From positions 62,001 through 126,000 of the forward strand of contig DATJHI010000023.1 in the NCBI GenBank assembly GCA_035493955.1: a stretch of 64,000 nucleotides of DNA, read 5' to 3'. The translations under genes were made by a program, and so were the position numbers. Shown here in pieces: positions 61,365 through 64,000 of this stretch. The notes under the pieces were generated by a model. It searched no databases. It was not told the DNA's origin and saw nothing but the letters and a program-made list of their open reading frames with translations. The stretch is from NCED01 sp035493955 (GTDB taxonomy: Bacteria; Pseudomonadota; Alphaproteobacteria; Caulobacterales; Caulobacteraceae). Each line of letters starts with the position of its first letter. Within the stretch, counting starts at the first letter, position 1.

Positions 61365-62324
61365 TTACCGCCTCGAAATGACCGCGCCTATGGCGGCGAT
61401 GCGTTCGACGTTCTCGTAGCCCGGCGCCGACAGTTGGTCGCCAAAGATGTCCGGATCCAGCTCTTCGTATTTCAACTCGAACAGTTCGCCGTTCAACCGA
61501 CTGGTCAATGCCTCGCGAAGGCCGTCCACTCCGTTCACGATCGCTGAGCCAGTGTAGAGAATGAAACGCCCCTCTGGCGCGAGCTGTTTTGCGGCGGCGA
61601 GGGCCCAATTCAGGGACAGTCTGGCGCCCTTCATGTCGCCGCCGTCCCGGTAGGTGCGCCCGCTGTCCCCGGCAATGAACGGGGGGTTGGCGATGATCAG
61701 ATCGGCCTCCTCGGGTACGGTGGCGAGACCGCTCCCAAGTCGGTAGTCTCCGGTCAAACCCCCGGCTTCCAGGTTCATCTGTGCGGTCGCGAGCGCCACC
61801 GAATTCACATCGGTGAGGATCAAAGACTTGGCTCGACCCGCCCTCGCTGCGACCACAGCGCCAGCACCCGATCCGGCTCCGATATCGATGACGCGCTCAA
61901 CCGTGGTCGAACCGATCACCTGGCGAAGAAAGCGGGCAAAACGGTACGTATCCGGCCCAAAAAACACAGCGTCGTCAGAAGAAGGGGGGAAGGCGGCGTG
62001 GAGGAAAAGATCCTCCCCGAGCGACGCGACCCGATAACGCGACCAATAGCCTGCTTCGTCCTCTAATAGGCCATCGGAGGCTCGGAGCGCGTTAAATAGG
62101 TCTAGCGGAAGTACACCCGCCGAGAACGGAAGGCTCCAACCGAAAATATCCCGGATGTCCGCAGCGCGTGTTCTTCCTGGATGTTGCAACACCTTCCCAT
62201 GTGTTGCGGGGGTGGGCGTTACAAAGCGGTAGTCCAGCGCCTTCAGAATGGTCAGAACCTGCACACCCGCATCATGGCTTCTCGATCCCACGGCGGCTGG
62301 ATTGATCGAGCTGTTCGGTTTCAT
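61365..62324 (-). CDS. class I SAM methyltransferase, HemK/RsmC-like
   Basis: A 319-residue protein with VIDIGAGSGAGAVVAARAG (SAM loop), ILTDVNSVALATAQMNL and IIANPPFIAG: the NPPF motif marks N-methylation of a glutamine or base. The N-terminal ~110 residues form a helical domain seen in PrmC/RsmC relatives. The ATG at 62324 has AGGGGAG at 7 bases and is chosen over 62360. Substrate unknown. Confidence 0.82.
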   Translation of the reverse strand: MKPNSSINPAAVGSRSHDAGVQVLTILKALDYRFVTPTPATHGKVLQHPGRTRAADIRDIFGWSLPFSAGVLPLDLFNALRASDGLLEDEAGYWSRYRVASLGEDLFLHAAFPPSSDDAVFFGPDTYRFARFLRQVIGSTTVERVIDIGAGSGAGAVVAARAGRAKSLILTDVNSVALATAQMNLEAGGLTGDYRLGSGLATVPEEADLIIANPPFIAGDSGRTYRDGGDMKGARLSLNWALAAAKQLAPEGRFILYTGSAIVNGVDGLREALTSRLNGELFELKYEELDPDIFGDQLSAPGYENVERIAAIGAVISRR

Positions 62325-62401
62325 CGCAAGCTCCCCTGGCAAAAGGAGCTCCAGCGACATGGACCGTCGTTAGAGGGTTCGTACATCGATCGCGACGTGA
62401 C

Positions 62402-62680
62402 CTAGGGCCCCGACGGTCCTTGCTGGCCTTCGGCATCTTCGAACGTCGCTTTCAGGCCAATTTCGTTATGGCGTCCCTGATCGAATTCCAGGTCCGTCCG
62501 CAAGGCCGAGCGGCGGGCGGCGGGGGCGTAATCCGCCGTGGCATAGGCGCCGCCCACAACGTGGGTCGCCGGCGCGACTGGGTCGTCGCTTGATATCTGC
62601 GGAGGCCCGCCATGGTTTGGTTGGGTGACTCCCTTATCGGGCGCGTCGGCTTCGACCTCTGCGCCAGCTTCGTTCTTCAT
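62402..62680 (-). CDS. 92-residue acidic protein of unknown function
   Basis: A hydrophilic Pro/Asp/Ala-rich protein (EVEADAPDKGVTQPNHGGPP) without hydrophobic core segments; probably disordered. RTDLEFDQGRHNEIGL is the most ordered part. A GGAGGGATCCC site precedes the ATG. Not recognised. Confidence 0.45.
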   Translation of the reverse strand: MKNEAGAEVEADAPDKGVTQPNHGGPPQISSDDPVAPATHVVGGAYATADYAPAARRSALRTDLEFDQGRHNEIGLKATFEDAEGQQGPSGP

Positions 62681-62826
62681 GGTGGGATCCCTCCAATTAC
62701 TTGTGGTTTGCTACGGTCAGTTTCCGCGGGAGTTCATGTGTTCCTCGGGTTTCCTGCGCGGGCAATGTAGGGCGCATAACGCCCGAACGCATCGTGCAGA
62801 AGGCAGGGGCCCACCGTGCTCCCCAG

Positions 62827-63102
62827 TCATCCCAAGGGCTTCTGATAGATTTCAGCTTTGCTCCCCATCGTGGCAGGGGCGTTTATCGCGGTCAGATGTA
62901 GCTCAAAGAGCGCCAGGCCCGCTCCGTCGGCAACCCGGACCGACCAGGGCCGGCCGTCCCAAAACCCGCCTGTTCCGTCCGCGAGCATGTGCCCGGCCAA
63001 ATCCGCGGCCTGCCGGCGCGCTTCAGTGAGATTGGGCAACTCACGGCCGTCTTCGTCCCTGTGAGCTTGGCCGTCGTCGATGTGGAAAAAATAGAGGGAC
63101 AT
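62827..63102 (-). CDS. DUF6894-like small protein
   Basis: A 91-residue protein with SLYFFHIDDGQAHRDEDGRE opening and LTEARRQAADLAGHML, matching, from memory, the DUF6894 pattern common in alphaproteobacteria. WSVRVADGAGLALFELHLTA is the second half. The ATG at 63102 gives the family start. Function unknown. Confidence 0.7.
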   Translation of the reverse strand: MSLYFFHIDDGQAHRDEDGRELPNLTEARRQAADLAGHMLADGTGGFWDGRPWSVRVADGAGLALFELHLTAINAPATMGSKAEIYQKPLG

Positions 63103-63204
63103 CAAGCTCTCCGTGCTTGGCAGGCGTCGAACGGTTCTCATTCGCACCGGTTCCCCCCTTTAGCCCCGTTTGGTCTCCATTTTTCCTCGTCGGCCCCGTC
63201 GCCG

Positions 63205-63648
63205 TCTGATCTAGCCGCAGAAAACGCTCGCCTGCGCCGTGATAACGACCGGCTGCGCATGGAGCGCGACGGGACCCTGCGTCTGACCATCGGCATGCGG
63301 CCGATGTTCCGCGGCGGCCGGACTTGGCTGGTCAATCCGAACGGCGCTTCCCTAGCCGCCAAGGCGCGGGTCGATGCGAGCTTGGTAGCCGCACTGAGAA
63401 AGGCCCACGCCGGGCTTGCCGCCCACAACGCCATCCCGTCCGCCGATCGGGCGGTGCTGCGTAACGCCACCAGCCCGGCCAATTCCTACGACCGCAAGCT
63501 CAACGAACTGGCATTCCTGGCGCCCGACATCCAGTGGGCCATCGTCGAGGGCCGCCAGCCCCCCGGGCTGACCGCTCAGCAGCTCATGGACCGGGGCGTG
63601 CCCCTGGCTTGGGCCGACCAGCGCATCGCGTTTGGATTTCCCAGTTAG
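63205..63648 (+). pseudogene. serine-recombinase C-terminal remnant 2
   Basis: In-frame C-terminal part only: a SDLAAENARLRRDNDRLR coiled segment, RPMFRGGRTWLVNPNGASLA and FLAPDIQWAIVEGRQPPGLT ... GVPLAWADQRIAFGF. Homologous to the remnant ending at 59158, without internal frameshift here, but lacking the catalytic domain and insert. Stop TAG overlaps the first motif of array 2. Translation of the fragment is possible but unproven. Confidence 0.75.
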
Positions 63649-63819
63649 GCCGCGCCATTTCCCTGTTACGGCCGGCGTAAATTCCCTGATATTTTTCGGC
63701 CTAAATCCGCACCTTCGATCTTAAGTGGCGGTTTTCCCCTGGGAAACTTCAACGGCCGTAGTGCGGCCGGCGGCGTTTCGCGAAAGATTCCCTGCTGTTT
63801 TCCCTGTTAGCAGGGAAAC
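63637..63819 (+). repeat. phased TTCCC[A/T]GTT motif array 2
   Basis: CCC cores at 63640, 63661, 63684, 63790 and 63802, with a weak TTTTTCGG near 63697: offsets 0, 21, 44, ~57, 150 and 162, matching array 1 within one base while the sequence between differs. The last motif forms TTTCCCTG/CAGGGAAA, an 8-base palindrome around TTAG, followed by ACCGGAGTGG as in array 1. Confidence 0.75.
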
Positions 63820-63982
63820 CGGAGTGGCCATTCCGCATCAGAGACAAGGCCCCAAATAGCCCCGAAAATGGCCTGAAACCCAGCGGAAAACGGGTGGCCT
63901 ACACCGGTTGCGCCGGGAAATAGCGGGGGAATGTCGGGGGTTGCGAAGCGCCGCCGGAGAGAGCCCGGCAGCCTAAAATCGT

Positions 63983-64000
63983 TGGCGGTGAGAGTGGGAT
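63983..64000 (-). tRNA. tRNA-Ser 3' end, partial at window edge
   Basis: The last 18 bases, read in complement, are ATCCCACTCTCACCGCCA: the 3' strand of a T-stem, a 7-base acceptor strand, discriminator G and encoded CCA. This matches serine tRNA 3' ends (compare E. coli ending CTCACCGCCA). The anticodon lies outside the window. The accessory region abuts this end. Confidence 0.7.

Noticed and set aside
1..64000. CRISPR arrays
   Set aside because: No regularly spaced direct repeats with unique spacers were seen; the tandem repeat and motif arrays do not fit.

Overview
The window is GC-rich DNA from an alphaproteobacterium, most likely of the Caulobacterales (Caulobacter/Phenylobacterium type). 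This is inferred from codon bias, large TonB-dependent receptors, Tad-type pilin genes, PilZ and degenerate GGDEF/EAL signalling proteins, and a palindromic intergenic repeat. No rRNA or CRISPR array is present. The only tRNA signal is the 3' tip of a tRNA-Ser at the right edge.

Layout. 0-7.5 kb: a PepSY membrane protein, a CoA-acylating semialdehyde dehydrogenase, and a leftward operon of secreted and membrane proteins of unknown function. 8-14 kb: a degenerate GGDEF/EAL-like protein, an exported amidohydrolase, a MarR/HpaR-like regulator, an MFS carrier and an exported dipeptidase. 14-28.5 kb: a catabolic block with two UbiD decarboxylases, UbiX, an aromatic-acid MFS carrier, a ThDP decarboxylase, an aldehyde dehydrogenase, an FMN reductase, an extradiol-type VOC dioxygenase and an FAH hydrolase. 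This fits stepwise aromatic breakdown: keto acid to aldehyde to acid, decarboxylation, ring opening, hydrolysis. The substrate cannot be read from sequence. 28.8-49 kb: GST, a GT22-like mannosyltransferase, a phosphodiesterase, two TonB receptors, a pyruvate oxidase-like enzyme, metallo-beta-lactamase-fold proteins and a LysR-type regulator with two HTH domains. 49-52.6 kb: selenium genes selD and selU plus a permease. 52.6-55.7 kb: three Tad-type pseudopilin genes and PilZ. 55.8-64 kb: an accessory region of visibly lower GC, ending at tRNA-Ser.

Two features stand out as possibly undescribed. First, four small exported proteins (DUF6152-like) whose predicted signal-peptidase cut leaves His-His-Ser at the mature N-terminus, with a conserved Asn-Pro-His 27-28 residues later. 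Each is adjacent to one or two exported proteins of a second family (motif WEGxTLVxxT, or a divergent relative), and they recur at four separate loci. Second, the accessory region holds two decayed serine-recombinase C-termini. Each is followed by an identically spaced array of TTCCC[A/T]GTT motifs, and each lies exactly 335 bases from a TGGCGGTG sequence, the reverse complement of a tRNA-Ser 3' end. This looks like repeated integration at one tRNA gene, carrying cargo that includes a toxin/immunity-like pair.

Functions are assigned by reading translated sequence against family knowledge; no database search was run.
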